From an uncultured Arenicella sp. (GTDB taxonomy: Bacteria; Pseudomonadota; Gammaproteobacteria; Arenicellales; Arenicellaceae), in contig CALIVT010000001.1 of NCBI GenBank assembly GCA_938048185.1, forward strand, positions 283,828 to 347,827: a stretch of 64,000 bases of DNA, in the 5' to 3' direction. Position numbers and translations under genes: made by a program. The notes beneath the pieces were generated by a model. That model saw only the letters and a program-made list of their open reading frames with translations, had not been told where the DNA came from and ran no database searches. This document shows, in pieces, positions 9,313 to 17,775 of the stretch (its first letter is position 1; each line of letters begins with the position of its first letter).

Positions 9313-9873
9313 ATGAGAACACTAGCGACACTTTTACTATTCGTATCTTTAACGAGCTGCGCCCATGAGCCAAAGACAATCCATGGCTGTGATAACGCTT
9401 GCGCGGACCACAAAGCACCCATTGTCGATACTAAGTTTGAAGGTATTTCGCTTGCCAAGCTTAATGGCCAGCCGGTGGTGCTGGTTGAACGGTTGAGGAA
9501 TACCGAGATCGTTCAGGCCTCTACTAAAAGTCGTGAGGTGGATATTGTAAGAATTTCAAAAAGGCCTGTGCAATCTAAGAAACGAAAACTTAAGGCGAAT
9601 TTTGGTGACTCACAAGGTTCTGGTAGTGGTTTCGTAGGCGGGCAGAGCGGTAGTAGCATTTTTGTTATTCGCCCAGCTGAAGACAAGACCGTAATTGTCT
9701 GCGGTGAAACGCAAAACCCATGTGCGGTCGACGATGGTGTGTCTACTACTCACGCGACTTGTGGGTCGGAGTTCGGCAAACCTGACAGCGACCAACCGCT
9801 CGACGAGTATTACAGTGAAAATGAATCACAGATTCAAGAGTTTTGCGCCGGCTCGGGCGATAACAGCATCTAG
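9313..9873 (+). CDS. Orphan secreted lipoprotein
   Basis: A 186-residue protein with a lipoprotein signal peptide (MRTLATLLLFVSLTSC; lipobox LTSC). The ATG at 9313 is preferred over an upstream frame extension because a GGGG Shine-Dalgarno lies just before it and the signal begins there. The mature part is rich in Cys (six after the lipobox), Lys/Arg around residues 75-95 and Gly/Ser (GSGSGFVGGQSGSS). I do not recognise a family. It is alone in its transcription unit, downstream of a region shared with the sigma factor gene, so it may belong to that sigma regulon. This is inference only. Confidence 0.6.
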   Translation: MRTLATLLLFVSLTSCAHEPKTIHGCDNACADHKAPIVDTKFEGISLAKLNGQPVVLVERLRNTEIVQASTKSREVDIVRISKRPVQSKKRKLKANFGDSQGSGSGFVGGQSGSSIFVIRPAEDKTVIVCGETQNPCAVDDGVSTTHATCGSEFGKPDSDQPLDEYYSENESQIQEFCAGSGDNSI

Positions 9874-9930
9874 GTTTGTCCGTTCCAATCCGGCAGGCGC
9901 AGGGACTCGCGCTTGCCGAGGTTTTAATCC

Positions 9931-9967
9931 AAGTCTACTCCAATCCACTAAAAGTCTACTCCAATCC
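9931..9967. repeat. Short direct repeat, two 16-bp copies
   Basis: The 16-mer AAGTCTACTCCAATCC occurs at 9931-9946 and again at 9952-9967, with a 5-nt gap. It lies in the noncoding stretch between the lipoprotein gene and the small acidic protein. It may be a protein-binding site or a chance duplication. Confidence 0.5.
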
Positions 9968-10161
9968 CTAGCCGTGCCTGCTGCGCGGTCGCGGTCGCTT
10001 TACTGGTATCGCGGTCCTTGCGCGTCGCAATCGCCGATATAAATTCACAATAATTATTTTTATTTTTCTGTCGTCACCATTAGGCCTCTGTCGTCTGACT
10101 AAGAAATGGTCACCAATAATATGGGTCAAACCCGGCTAACCCTAGCGATGAGGAGTCAGAA

Positions 10162-10362
10162 ATGTACTGCCACGACAACGTAGTAACACACAAAGATATT
10201 CAACCGACTGTTGGTAGTGTCAATAACAGTTATGACGATGTTAATAATATAGAAGTCTATGAGTACACAGATGTATTTGACGATGACGAGTTGTTCGACG
10301 ATTTTGATTTTGAAACGTCGGATTTCATTCAACGCATGGATGCGTTGAGCATGGAGGCCTAA
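10162..10362 (+). CDS. Small acidic protein of unknown function
   Basis: A 66-residue protein with a strong ribosome-binding site (GAGGAG) before its ATG and a terminator hairpin 17 nt after its stop, so it is probably a real monocistronic gene. It is extremely acidic: the segment around residues 38-54 is built of Asp, Glu and Phe (for example DVFDDDELFDDFDFE). There is one Cys at residue 3 and no signal peptide or transmembrane segment. I do not recognise a family. It sits just upstream of the injection-system locus, separated by two terminators. Acidic peptides of this kind can be DNA mimics, chaperones or short linear binding partners, but nothing here decides between them. Confidence 0.55.
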   Translation: MYCHDNVVTHKDIQPTVGSVNNSYDDVNNIEVYEYTDVFDDDELFDDFDFETSDFIQRMDALSMEA

Positions 10363-10378
10363 AGTGGGTGAGGTAGTT

Positions 10379-10407
10379 GAACGGCCTGCCTGGGGCGCAG
10401 GCCGTTC
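10379..10407 (+). terminator. Perfect 11-bp stem hairpin after the small acidic gene
   Basis: GAACGGCCTGC (10379-10389) pairs with its exact reverse complement at 10397-10407 around a 7-nt loop. The run of T after it is poor (TTCTGC), so on its own it would be a weak intrinsic terminator. It fits the 3' end of the small acidic gene. Confidence 0.65.
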
Positions 10408-10463
10408 TTCTGCAAATTAGGCATCAAACCTTCTCTCTGAGCCTGCCTATACGGCTCATTTTC

Positions 10464-10493
10464 AACGCCAACTTGTTTGGCGTTTCTTTTTTT
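10464..10493 (+). terminator. Rho-independent terminator
   Basis: AACGCCAA (10464-10471) pairs with TTGGCGTT (10477-10484) around a 5-nt loop and is followed at once by TCTTTTTTT. This is a classical intrinsic terminator. It backs up the hairpin 60 nt upstream and insulates the injection-system locus from upstream transcription. Confidence 0.8.
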
Positions 10494-10586
10494 CTCATTC
10501 TAGAAAATTGTTGTCGTACTTTTTTGGATTGCGTCGTCTACCAAATCACACGCGCATTTTTCGATTTGTCGGTGGCGGTTTTTTAG

Positions 10587-10958
10587 GCCACCTACGATAA
10601 AAGAACGGCTTGTGATTTCGGCGTAGGAAGATCAAACGACGCTCGAAAATCAATATTTATTCGGGTTTTATATAATTTTTTAAATTTAATTAGGAGTTTT
10701 TTCCTTCTTACTAAATCGCTTAAATAAGCATCGTTAACACCTTGTTTCTAAAATACGACCATCATCGAATTCAGCAGGTAGGGGCAGTGCAGACGCGCAG
10801 AATGGTCGATTTTGTAAGCCGGGGAAACGCCCACTTTAATTGACAGCTGACTAGCAAGGGTCTAGGCTAATTTTAGGTCACCGTCAGTTAATGGGGCATC
10901 GCTTTGGGATATAGAGTAGGAAACTGACGTATACGAAATAATTTTCGGGGATACTATT
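10587..10958 (+). promoter_or_regulatory. Leader region and likely promoter of the injection-system locus
   Basis: This is 370 nt without a gene, between the terminators and the first structural gene. It contains an A/T-rich block at about 10660-10700. It also has a consensus -35 TTGACA at 10840-10845 followed, after exactly 17 nt, by TAGGCT at 10863-10868 (TA...T matches a -10). Transcription would begin near 10875, giving an 80-nt leader to the TTG start at 10959. I found no clear operator or riboswitch fold. Confidence 0.45.
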
Positions 10959-11525
10959 TTGGATCGTATTTTGGACTTTCTTGCAGCTGAGTTAAACGCC
11001 TATTTGCGGGCGCGCACTGGCCTATTGTCTGACAAAGTTAAGCCTAGCAGCATTGTCGACGAGGCGGGGAAGTATGCCATGGACGACGATTCGATTGGCT
11101 TGGCCCTGATCAATGTTGAAGAAGATCGAGTCGTAAAAAATCAACTCAAGGATTATAAAATCAGAGAAGGTCGGCACATCGTAACGCAGCCAGAATTGAA
11201 GTTAAATTTGTTCGTTATGTGTGCAGCAAACTTTAAGAAGTACGACCAATCGTTGAAGTACCTCACCCATGTCCTCACCTTCTTTCAAGCGCGTCCTGTG
11301 TTTACCCCCGAAACGTACCCGGGTTTGGGTAGCGATATCACACGCCTAGTAATTGAACTGCAAAAGCTCAATTACGATCAACTGAATCAAATATGGGCCT
11401 TTATCGGCGGCAAACAACTGCCTTCTGTGGTGTATCGCATTGGAATGGTCAGTTTGCAGGATGAATCGGAAATCAATGTGCAGCCGCCCATTACGCGAAT
11501 TTCTAAGGAGCTACACAGTGTTTAA
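10959..11525 (+). CDS. eCIS tail terminator/cap protein, DUF4255 (Afp16/Pvc16-like)
   Basis: A 188-residue protein of the DUF4255 (Pvc16 N-terminal) family, shown by LDFLAAELNAYL at the start, ALINVEEDR near residue 50, the LNLFVMCAANFKKYDQSLKYL helix and MVSLQDESEI near the end. In Afp and PVC particles this protein caps the distal end of the tube and sheath and sets particle completion. Translation starts at a TTG with GGGG eight nt before it, and no ATG is available near the conserved N-terminus. It is the first gene of the structural cluster, as in many type I eCIS loci. The next gene begins 90 nt downstream. Confidence 0.88.
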   Translation: MDRILDFLAAELNAYLRARTGLLSDKVKPSSIVDEAGKYAMDDDSIGLALINVEEDRVVKNQLKDYKIREGRHIVTQPELKLNLFVMCAANFKKYDQSLKYLTHVLTFFQARPVFTPETYPGLGSDITRLVIELQKLNYDQLNQIWAFIGGKQLPSVVYRIGMVSLQDESEINVQPPITRISKELHSV

Positions 11526-11615
11526 AGTGGGGCATAGTAATGAGTTACGCCGGGCAAGGCCAAACTTATTAGGCTTGATCGGATTTGGGTCGGCCAGCAG
11601 GGTGGCGTTGCTGTT

Positions 11616-12650
11616 ATGAAAACCGAATATGCTCAAATACTAAGCCTTGAATTAGCGCATTCGTATTACGCGAGCGGTAGGTCAAACGATTTTGATTTTG
11701 TATTTACCGAGCAAACGCGACGCCTGTTTCAGCAAGGGCGGCTAGTGCCAAAGCTTACACGGAATGGGCTGTCGGTTTTCATCGAACTGCGAGACGACCA
11801 GCTAGCATTAGAGGTAGCGGGTAAAACGTTAGATATCGGTCTGGTGCTCAAGACCCCTAATTTTTATAACTTTACAGATAAGCCGCTCAGTGGTGGCGTC
11901 ACGAGATTCATTAACGCTGCTCAAACTCGCACCTTTGACCCGGCAACGACATGCCAAATTGTGGGGCAGCGATTTACACATACGATTTCCAAAGCTAAAC
12001 GCAATGTCGACGTCAGCATGGAAGTTGACGGAGTGATCGTTGATACTCGGCTTGTTAAATTAAGTCATGGTCTAGACCGCGTCAATTTTCTTAATAGACA
12101 AGTCGATGTACGTGATTTCGACGTAATCGAACAGTTTTCTGGCGAGCCTAGCCTTAGACACCATTACTTCCAGAACGCAGAGTTGGCTGCCTTGCCGATC
12201 GATACCTTAGTCAGCATTGAGCTGCACGAGACCTTCGTTGCCGACCCGCCCAGATTCAAGCTCGAGTTCAACGCAAAAAGCGAAACCCTCAGTTATTACA
12301 TTGTTGCGCGTAACTACGGCTCCAATTTTAATGCATTGGCGGTAACCGGTATTGATAAGGCTGATCCTAGCGCGCCCGCAGCCATCGCCTTTAACAAAGT
12401 CACGGCCAGTAATTTTACAGCTCAACACCTTGCTAAAGAAGTGTTGGGCGTTGGCGGCCAGGCTAGCTCAAGCGACGCAGCAAAAGTCGTTCTATTTCAA
12501 AGTGCCTTACCGTTGTCTCGCCGCGAAAAAGCCAAGCGCGATATTCAGCTATCGATTCAAGGTGACGTACTGATTCCGTCCTTGCCACTAACTGGGCCCG
12601 AGCGTTTAACGTCGGACTTTATCGTGCATTTATCAAAACCTAAAACTTAA
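11616..12650 (+). CDS. eCIS-locus protein of unknown function, 344 residues
   Basis: A 344-residue soluble protein with no signal peptide, no transmembrane helix and only one cysteine. I do not recognise a named family. The composition and strand-like pattern (SVFIELRDDQLALEVAGKTLDIGLVLKTP and LVSIELHETFVADPPRFKLEFNAK) suggest a beta-rich protein of two similar halves. Its place between the cap protein and the sheath, with a ribosome-binding site for the sheath 20 nt after its stop, makes it a structural or assembly factor of the particle. Proteins of similar size occupy this position in some other eCIS loci as far as I remember. It could be an extra cap or tube-terminator subunit or an assembly chaperone; the sequence does not tell. 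Confidence 0.65.
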   Translation: MKTEYAQILSLELAHSYYASGRSNDFDFVFTEQTRRLFQQGRLVPKLTRNGLSVFIELRDDQLALEVAGKTLDIGLVLKTPNFYNFTDKPLSGGVTRFINAAQTRTFDPATTCQIVGQRFTHTISKAKRNVDVSMEVDGVIVDTRLVKLSHGLDRVNFLNRQVDVRDFDVIEQFSGEPSLRHHYFQNAELAALPIDTLVSIELHETFVADPPRFKLEFNAKSETLSYYIVARNYGSNFNALAVTGIDKADPSAPAAIAFNKVTASNFTAQHLAKEVLGVGGQASSSDAAKVVLFQSALPLSRREKAKRDIQLSIQGDVLIPSLPLTGPERLTSDFIVHLSKPKT

Positions 12651-12673
12651 CTCTAACTCAGGAGGCCTTAGCC

Positions 12674-14143
12674 ATGGCTTATAGAACCCCAGATGTATAC
12701 GTAAAGGAGATATCGATATTTCCGCCTTCGGTAGCCGAGGTGCAGACTGCTGTGCCAGCATTTGTGGGCTACACTGAAAAAGCAACGCGTTCCAAAGATG
12801 GTGATTTGAGCGGTAGGCCGACCAAAGTACGTTCAATGCAGGACTTCGAAACGTTGTTTGGTGGCCCACAAAATGATTACGGCAGTACACAGCCAAATCA
12901 ATTTCTGGCCAGCGTAGACGTCACAAAAGATGCCGCAGGATTAGTTACGAGTGTTGACGCGGTAGATATTCAAGAGCCTAAACTTACTTATTTGCTGCAC
13001 TACGCGATGAATATGTTCTTCGCTAATGGCGGCGGGCAATGTTACATCGTCTCGGTCGGCGGTTATAAAAAAACGTCGCCGAGTATTGACGTTGACGAAA
13101 TAATGCTCGGCCTCAATAAATTAAAGGACGAAGATGAACCAACGCTCTTGGTGATTCCTGAAGCCGCGTCGCTCAGTGATTCTGACTATAAAACGGTAAC
13201 TGAAGGCATGTTAGCGCAGTGTGCGAGCTTGCAAGACCGCTTCTCGGTTTTGGATTTGTTAGGTGGTGGTGATGCAGCCGGTTTTGTTGATCATGATGAT
13301 TCAGCCAGCAGTGTTAAGGACAACAATTCTCAGCAGCGCAATCGCGAGCAGCTTGGCAGTAAAAATCTGAGCTATGGCTCGGTCTACTACCCGTTCATAA
13401 AAACTACCCAAAATTACTTTGTTGATGAAGCAGAAGACTTGGTGCAAGTAAAACTAGATGACGGCAGTGGTGCGCCAGACGCAGCGGTCGGGCTCGGCAC
13501 AATGGCGGCGTCGAACACCCAAGTTTATAACGCGGTTAAAGCCGAAATCAAAAACCACTATGTGGTACTGCCTCCGTCGTCCGCCGTGGTGGGCGTCTAC
13601 GCTGCTACGGATGAAAATCGTGGCGTCTGGAAAGCACCCGCAAATGTGGGCCTAAGTCGTGTGGTCGAGCCGTTGGTTAAAGTAGATAACGCGATTCAAG
13701 ACGAACTGAATGTCGATTCAACTTCAGGAAAGTCCATTAACGCTATTCGCGCATTTGCAGGTAAGGGCACCTTGATCTGGGGCGCTCGCACACTGGCCGG
13801 TAACGATAACGAGTGGCGATACAACTCGGTGCGGCGACTCTTTATTACGCTTGAGGAGTCCATTAAGAAATCGACCTATTGGGCGGTATTCGAACCCAAT
13901 GATGCCAATACCTGGGTCAAGGTTCGCGGGATGATCGAAAACTACCTTACTCAAAAATGGCGCGAAGGCGCTCTCGCCGGGGCGGCGCCGAGCGATGCGT
14001 TCTACGTCCGTTGTGGCTTAGGCGAAACGATGTCGGCGCAAGATATTTTGGAAGGTCGTATGAATGTTGAAATTGGTATTGCCGCTGTAAGACCGGCCGA
14101 ATTCATCATTCTTAAGTTCTCACATTTATTGCAAACCTCGTAA
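12674..14143 (+). CDS. Contractile tail sheath protein (Afp2-4/Pvc2-4-like)
   Basis: A 489-residue phage-type tail sheath protein. The N-terminus MAYRTPDVYVKEISIFPPSV followed by VPAFVGYTEKA is diagnostic, as are VPPS-like LPPSSAVVGVYAATDENRGVWKAPAN, GTLIWGARTLAGNDNEWRYNSVRRL and the C-terminal AVRPAEFIILKFSH. The sheath polymerises around the inner tube and contracts to drive it into the target. Afp and PVC encode three sheath paralogues; here I see only one, so a single subunit probably forms the whole sheath. A strong AGGAGG ribosome-binding site lies about 10 nt before the ATG, in keeping with a high-copy structural protein. Confidence 0.95.
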   Translation: MAYRTPDVYVKEISIFPPSVAEVQTAVPAFVGYTEKATRSKDGDLSGRPTKVRSMQDFETLFGGPQNDYGSTQPNQFLASVDVTKDAAGLVTSVDAVDIQEPKLTYLLHYAMNMFFANGGGQCYIVSVGGYKKTSPSIDVDEIMLGLNKLKDEDEPTLLVIPEAASLSDSDYKTVTEGMLAQCASLQDRFSVLDLLGGGDAAGFVDHDDSASSVKDNNSQQRNREQLGSKNLSYGSVYYPFIKTTQNYFVDEAEDLVQVKLDDGSGAPDAAVGLGTMAASNTQVYNAVKAEIKNHYVVLPPSSAVVGVYAATDENRGVWKAPANVGLSRVVEPLVKVDNAIQDELNVDSTSGKSINAIRAFAGKGTLIWGARTLAGNDNEWRYNSVRRLFITLEESIKKSTYWAVFEPNDANTWVKVRGMIENYLTQKWREGALAGAAPSDAFYVRCGLGETMSAQDILEGRMNVEIGIAAVRPAEFIILKFSHLLQTS

Positions 14144-14228
14144 CTAATCAACACTTGCTAACACTCAGAGTTCAGTTGTCTTGCTTTACTAAGCTCTGCT
14201 TAAAGATCGAATCGATAGGAGATTAACC

Positions 14229-14663
14229 ATGCCAGAACAATACCCATTACCCGCGTTTCATTTTACCGTCGAATGGGGCGGCGAACGGGCGGGCTTTACC
14301 GAGATAAGTGGCCTCAATCAAGAGTTACAGGTCATTGAGTACCGTGAGGGCTCATCGCCTGAATACGCAGCGATAAAAATGCCAGGCATGCCTAAGCTTT
14401 CTGACATTACCTGTAAGCGCGGCATCGTTGCCAGCGACAATGAATTTTTTGATTGGCTGAGCACCGTCAGAATGAACAAAATTGATCGGCGTGATTTGGT
14501 GATTAGTTTACTTGACGAAGAGCACCAACCTGTCATGGTCTGGAAAGTTCAGTCAGCGTTCCCTATTAAGATCGAAGGGCCTGCGCTTAAATCAACCGGT
14601 AACGAGGCTGCGATCGAGGGAATTACCCTGGCGCATGCTGGCGTTCAGGTGCAGAACGATTAA
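14229..14663 (+). CDS. Inner tube protein 1 (Afp1/Pvc1-like, T4 gp19 family)
   Basis: A 144-residue protein of the T4 gp19/Hcp-like tube family. It has the usual opening (PLPAFHFTVEWGG, then FTEISGLNQELQVIEYREG) and the central PGMPKLSDITCKRGI and WKVQSAFPIKIEGPALKSTGNEAAIEGITL. Hexamers stack to form the rigid inner tube through which or on which the cargo travels. The ATG has AGGAG at good distance. It follows the sheath gene after 85 nt and is followed by a second tube gene, the standard eCIS arrangement of a main tube protein and a tube-baseplate adaptor. Confidence 0.93.
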   Translation: MPEQYPLPAFHFTVEWGGERAGFTEISGLNQELQVIEYREGSSPEYAAIKMPGMPKLSDITCKRGIVASDNEFFDWLSTVRMNKIDRRDLVISLLDEEHQPVMVWKVQSAFPIKIEGPALKSTGNEAAIEGITLAHAGVQVQND

Positions 14664-14732
14664 GCATTGCTAACATTCGTTTGGGCAGCCCAATGACTGC
14701 TCGAGTGACAGTGCATGCGCGTTTGAACAACG

Positions 14733-15173
14733 ATGGCAATTGAATTCCCTCCGGTCGGCTTTCATTTCAAAGTAGAAATACTTGGATTGGATTTAACTGA
14801 TAACGATATCCGCTTTTCGGACGTCGGTGGCTTGACCATGGAAATGGCCACCGAAGAAAAGCCCGAAGGTGGCCAAAACCGCTACGTTCAGAAGTTTCCA
14901 GTGCGGGCCAAATATCCAGAGCTTACCCTAAAACGCGGTTTGTTGAACGACACCTCGATATTTCCGTGGGTACGAGATTGTGTCGAGAACTTTGAAATAT
15001 CGCCCAGAAACATCGACGTTATCTTACTCAATGAAAGTCACGAACCGTTGCGGACTTGGCACTTGAGTAACGCGTATCCGACTAAGTGGGCGGTGAGTGA
15101 TTTTTCCGCCAAAAGTAATGCGATCGTGGTCGAAAGCATGCAGCTCTACTACCAATATTTCACCGTCGAATAA
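14733..15173 (+). CDS. Inner tube protein 2 (Afp5/Pvc5-like, T4 gp19 family)
   Basis: A 146-residue paralogue of the preceding tube protein, opening PPVGFHFKVEILG and containing FSDVGGLTMEMATEE, KYPELTLKRGLL and WHLSNAYPTKWAVSDFSAKSNAIVVESMQLYYQYF. In Afp/PVC the second gp19-like protein forms the tube layer nearest the baseplate hub. The ribosome-binding site is not strong, which may keep its level below that of the main tube protein. Sequence divergence from the first copy is large apart from the fold pattern, so recent duplication is unlikely. Confidence 0.92.
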   Translation: MAIEFPPVGFHFKVEILGLDLTDNDIRFSDVGGLTMEMATEEKPEGGQNRYVQKFPVRAKYPELTLKRGLLNDTSIFPWVRDCVENFEISPRNIDVILLNESHEPLRTWHLSNAYPTKWAVSDFSAKSNAIVVESMQLYYQYFTVE

Positions 15174-15189
15174 GACCGAGGATCACACT

Positions 15190-15351
15190 ATGCCCGTTGT
15201 AATAGACCAAGTCGTTATCTCCGTTGAAGTGAGTAATCAAGCTGCGGGCGGCGCCAAACAAGCGCCACCCGCAATCGAAGAGAAGCAAATTATTGTGGCC
15301 GAATGCGTCGAACGTGTCTTAGAAATTATCGAAGATGAGAGGGAGCGTTAA
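15190..15351 (+). CDS. DUF5908-family small eCIS protein (Afp6/Pvc6 position)
   Basis: A 53-residue protein beginning MPVVIDQVVISVEV and ending in an acidic and basic helix (CVERVLEIIEDERER). The MPV-I--LVI-- opening and size match DUF5908 proteins, which are regularly found between the tube genes and the hub gene in eCIS loci. The start is the ATG 16 nt after the tube-2 stop. An in-frame upstream extension would run into the tube gene and is not needed. Its function is not established; the position suggests a baseplate or tube assembly role. The downstream gene starts 4 nt after its stop. Confidence 0.78.
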   Translation: MPVVIDQVVISVEVSNQAAGGAKQAPPAIEEKQIIVAECVERVLEIIEDERER

Positions 15352-15355
15352 AACC

Positions 15356-16024
15356 ATGAATGATTCTGGCGAATTAGAAAAATTGGTGATTAAGGCCTTT
15401 GATCAAGCGGATTACTCGGGTGAGGCCATTGCTGAGTTCAAGGCATTTATGAACCCGAATGAAATCACTATGGCCTATGAAATGGAATACGATAGCGCTC
15501 AGGGTTCAGGCACCACCGGCAGCCGCATGGAGTTCAAGAAAGTGAAGCCTGGAGACTTAACGCTGGAGTTTTATCTCGACGGATCTGGCGCAAGTGGTGA
15601 ATTGATCGATGTGCAAGAGCAGGTCGGCGTATTCCAATCGGTAACCGGTTATAACGGCGATATTCATCGACCCAACTATTTGAAGGTAGCCTGGGGCAGT
15701 CTGCCGGTTAAGCGCTGCGTGCTTAAATCGGCATCCGTGGCATACAAGCTGTTTAGGCCCAGTGGTATGCCTTTGCGTGCGGTTATTTCGGCTAATTTCA
15801 CCGACAACTCAGACGATGAAACACGCGTTGCGCTTGCGCAAGACCAATCTCCGGATCTGACGCATCTGCGGATAGTGAAGGCCGGTGACACCTTGCCGTT
15901 AATGTGCCAACGAATCTACGGCAGTCCAAAACATTACTTGAGTGTTGCTCGAGCCAACGGTCTAGATAGCTTTCGTAACCTCAGTGCCGGGCAACAAATA
16001 CACTTTCCGCCGATTGAAAAATGA
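15356..16024 (+). CDS. eCIS hub/tube-initiator protein with LysM domain (Afp7/Pvc7-like)
   Basis: A 222-residue protein. The N-terminal 150 residues are the eCIS tube-like domain (FKAFMNPNEITMAYEMEYDSAQGSG, with VTGYNGDIHRPNYLKVAWGSL). The last 50 form a LysM domain (LRIVKAGDTLPLMCQRIYGSPKHYL ... NLSAGQQIHFPP). The equivalent protein in Afp/PVC joins the tube to the VgrG-like spike and begins tube assembly. LysM could bind peptidoglycan or simply be a structural module in the baseplate, as in T4-like gp53. The ATG at 15356 is preferred over 15335 because GAGGGAG precedes it. Its stop overlaps the next start by 4 nt. Confidence 0.9.
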   Translation: MNDSGELEKLVIKAFDQADYSGEAIAEFKAFMNPNEITMAYEMEYDSAQGSGTTGSRMEFKKVKPGDLTLEFYLDGSGASGELIDVQEQVGVFQSVTGYNGDIHRPNYLKVAWGSLPVKRCVLKSASVAYKLFRPSGMPLRAVISANFTDNSDDETRVALAQDQSPDLTHLRIVKAGDTLPLMCQRIYGSPKHYLSVARANGLDSFRNLSAGQQIHFPPIEK

Positions 16025-17763
16025 CCGCTGATCGAACCATCCCCGTCGCCGCTGAGCAACGTGAATTTATTATTAAAGTAAACGGTGAGCTATTGTCGCG
16101 CCAAGCGCATCTGATCGCGGTGGTTGTCACGCATTCGGCCAACAAACTGTCGCGCGCTAAGTTGGTATATCAGGACGGTGCGGCCGCCAGTTCTGATTTT
16201 CCGTTATCGAACAGTGATTCCTTTTTACCGGGAAATAGCGTCGAAATTTTAGCCGGAGCCGCGGGTGAAGAAGAGTCGCTATTCACCGGTGTGGTGATTA
16301 AGCATAGCTTAAAAATTCGAGAGCACGTAGCTCCTCAATTAGTTATCGATTGTCGTCACAAGGCGGTGAGTATGACCGCCACCGCCAAGTTCAAATACTT
16401 TCTCGAACAAACTGACAGCGATGCCATCCGTCGCATAGCCGACGACTATGACATAACGGGTGACATTGAAAGCAGTGATTTAACACATAAGCAGCTATTG
16501 CAATATGGTGTTTCGGATTGGGATTTTTGCTTACTTCGGGCAGCGGTAAACGGCCAATTAGTGTTTTGTGAGGCCGATAAAATCACCACCAAAAAACCTG
16601 AGGTGAGTGCCGGCGAAGAGCTGGTACTGCAATTTGGCTCATCGATTTTAGAGTTGGACGCTGAACTTGATGCGCGTCATCAACATAACAGCATAAAGGC
16701 GTTGCGCTGGGACGCCGCGACGCAAGAAGTTGTTGAACTTGATGCTACTGATCCAGGTATGAGTTCGCCAGGCAATGTCGCCGCCGCTGATTTGGCAAAC
16801 GCGATTTACGATAAAGCGACTGTTGTTGCGTTGGACGCTGGTGATGACAGCGAGTCGCAAGTGTATATCGACAATCTCTGGGCAATTTCACAGCTGAACC
16901 AAGTTGGCGCGCGCGTTAAGTGTGAGGGCATGACGGCTGTTAAGCCCGGCATGGTCGTCACCTTAGACGGGGTTGGCGAACGTTTTTCTGGTAACGCCTA
17001 TGTAACCGGTGTTCGTCATGATTTTGATCTTGTAAAAGGCTGGAAAACATCGATTCAAATTGGCGGCGTCAAGCAGGTTTACGAGCAAACCTTATTGGGT
17101 TTGGGGCAGAGCACCAGTGCTCAGCCAAACGCGGTCGGCGGTTTAACGGCCGGTGTGGTGCTGAGCAACGAAGACCCGTCAGGAGAGTTTCGTATAAAAA
17201 TTTCTTTGCCGATGTTGGGCTTAGGAGAGGAAGGTATTTGGGCTAGGCTCAGCAGTCTAGATGCAGGCGAGAGACGCGGCATGGTGTTCCGTCCGGAAAT
17301 TGGCGACGAAGTCGTCGTTGGATTTTTCGATGATGATCCTCGAGCGCCAGTGATCTTAGGCATGATGCACTCAAGCGCCAAGCCCGCGCCATTGGAAGGA
17401 GCAGACGACAATCATGAAAAGGTATTTCTCTCGCGCTCCGAAATGAAGATGTCATTTGACGACGATCAAATTATTTTGAGTTTTGAGACACCTGCTGGCA
17501 ATCGCATCGTGCTCGACGAAGCGCAGGGCGGAATTTTTATAAGTGATCAAAATAGTAACGTTCTAGCGATGAGCAGCGATGGCATTTCAATCGAAAGCGC
17601 AGGCGAAATACGTTTGTCGGCTGGCAGTAAAATTACCACCAAATCTGAATTAGAGACTCAGTGTGAAGCGGGCACACAATTAACCCTAGAAGGCACGGCC
17701 GGCGTTGGTGTATCGAGTAGTGCGATCACCGAGATAAAGGGCAGCATGGTGCAAATTAACTAA
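16021..17763 (+). CDS. VgrG-like central spike protein (Afp8/Pvc8-like)
   Basis: A 580-residue spike. The N-terminal 350 residues match the phage gp27/late-control-D fold (EFIIKVNGELLSRQAHLIAVVV and LLRAAVNGQLVFCEADKI). About residues 375-455 form a gp5-type OB fold (GVVLSNEDPSGEFRIKISLPMLG, EEGIWARLSSLDAG, GDEVVVGFFDDDPRAPVILGMMHS). The last 100 residues are a short beta-helix needle with repeating turns. It makes the trimeric puncturing hub of the baseplate. No toxin extension is present at the C-terminus, so cargo is not fused here. It overlaps the LysM hub gene by ATGA and lies 12 nt before the PAAR gene, so all three are probably translationally coupled. Confidence 0.94.
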   Translation: MTADRTIPVAAEQREFIIKVNGELLSRQAHLIAVVVTHSANKLSRAKLVYQDGAAASSDFPLSNSDSFLPGNSVEILAGAAGEEESLFTGVVIKHSLKIREHVAPQLVIDCRHKAVSMTATAKFKYFLEQTDSDAIRRIADDYDITGDIESSDLTHKQLLQYGVSDWDFCLLRAAVNGQLVFCEADKITTKKPEVSAGEELVLQFGSSILELDAELDARHQHNSIKALRWDAATQEVVELDATDPGMSSPGNVAAADLANAIYDKATVVALDAGDDSESQVYIDNLWAISQLNQVGARVKCEGMTAVKPGMVVTLDGVGERFSGNAYVTGVRHDFDLVKGWKTSIQIGGVKQVYEQTLLGLGQSTSAQPNAVGGLTAGVVLSNEDPSGEFRIKISLPMLGLGEEGIWARLSSLDAGERRGMVFRPEIGDEVVVGFFDDDPRAPVILGMMHSSAKPAPLEGADDNHEKVFLSRSEMKMSFDDDQIILSFETPAGNRIVLDEAQGGIFISDQNSNVLAMSSDGISIESAGEIRLSAGSKITTKSELETQCEAGTQLTLEGTAGVGVSSSAITEIKGSMVQIN

Positions 17764-17775
17764 AGGCAAGTAATT

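Noticed and set aside
10377..10586. A 69-residue plus-strand frame after the small acidic gene
   Set aside because: It spans two terminator hairpins and has no ribosome-binding site.
14664..14732. A short TTGGG-CAG-CCCAA hairpin between the two tube genes as a terminator
   Set aside because: The stem is only 5 bp with a 3-nt loop and no T-run; it would not stop transcription reliably.
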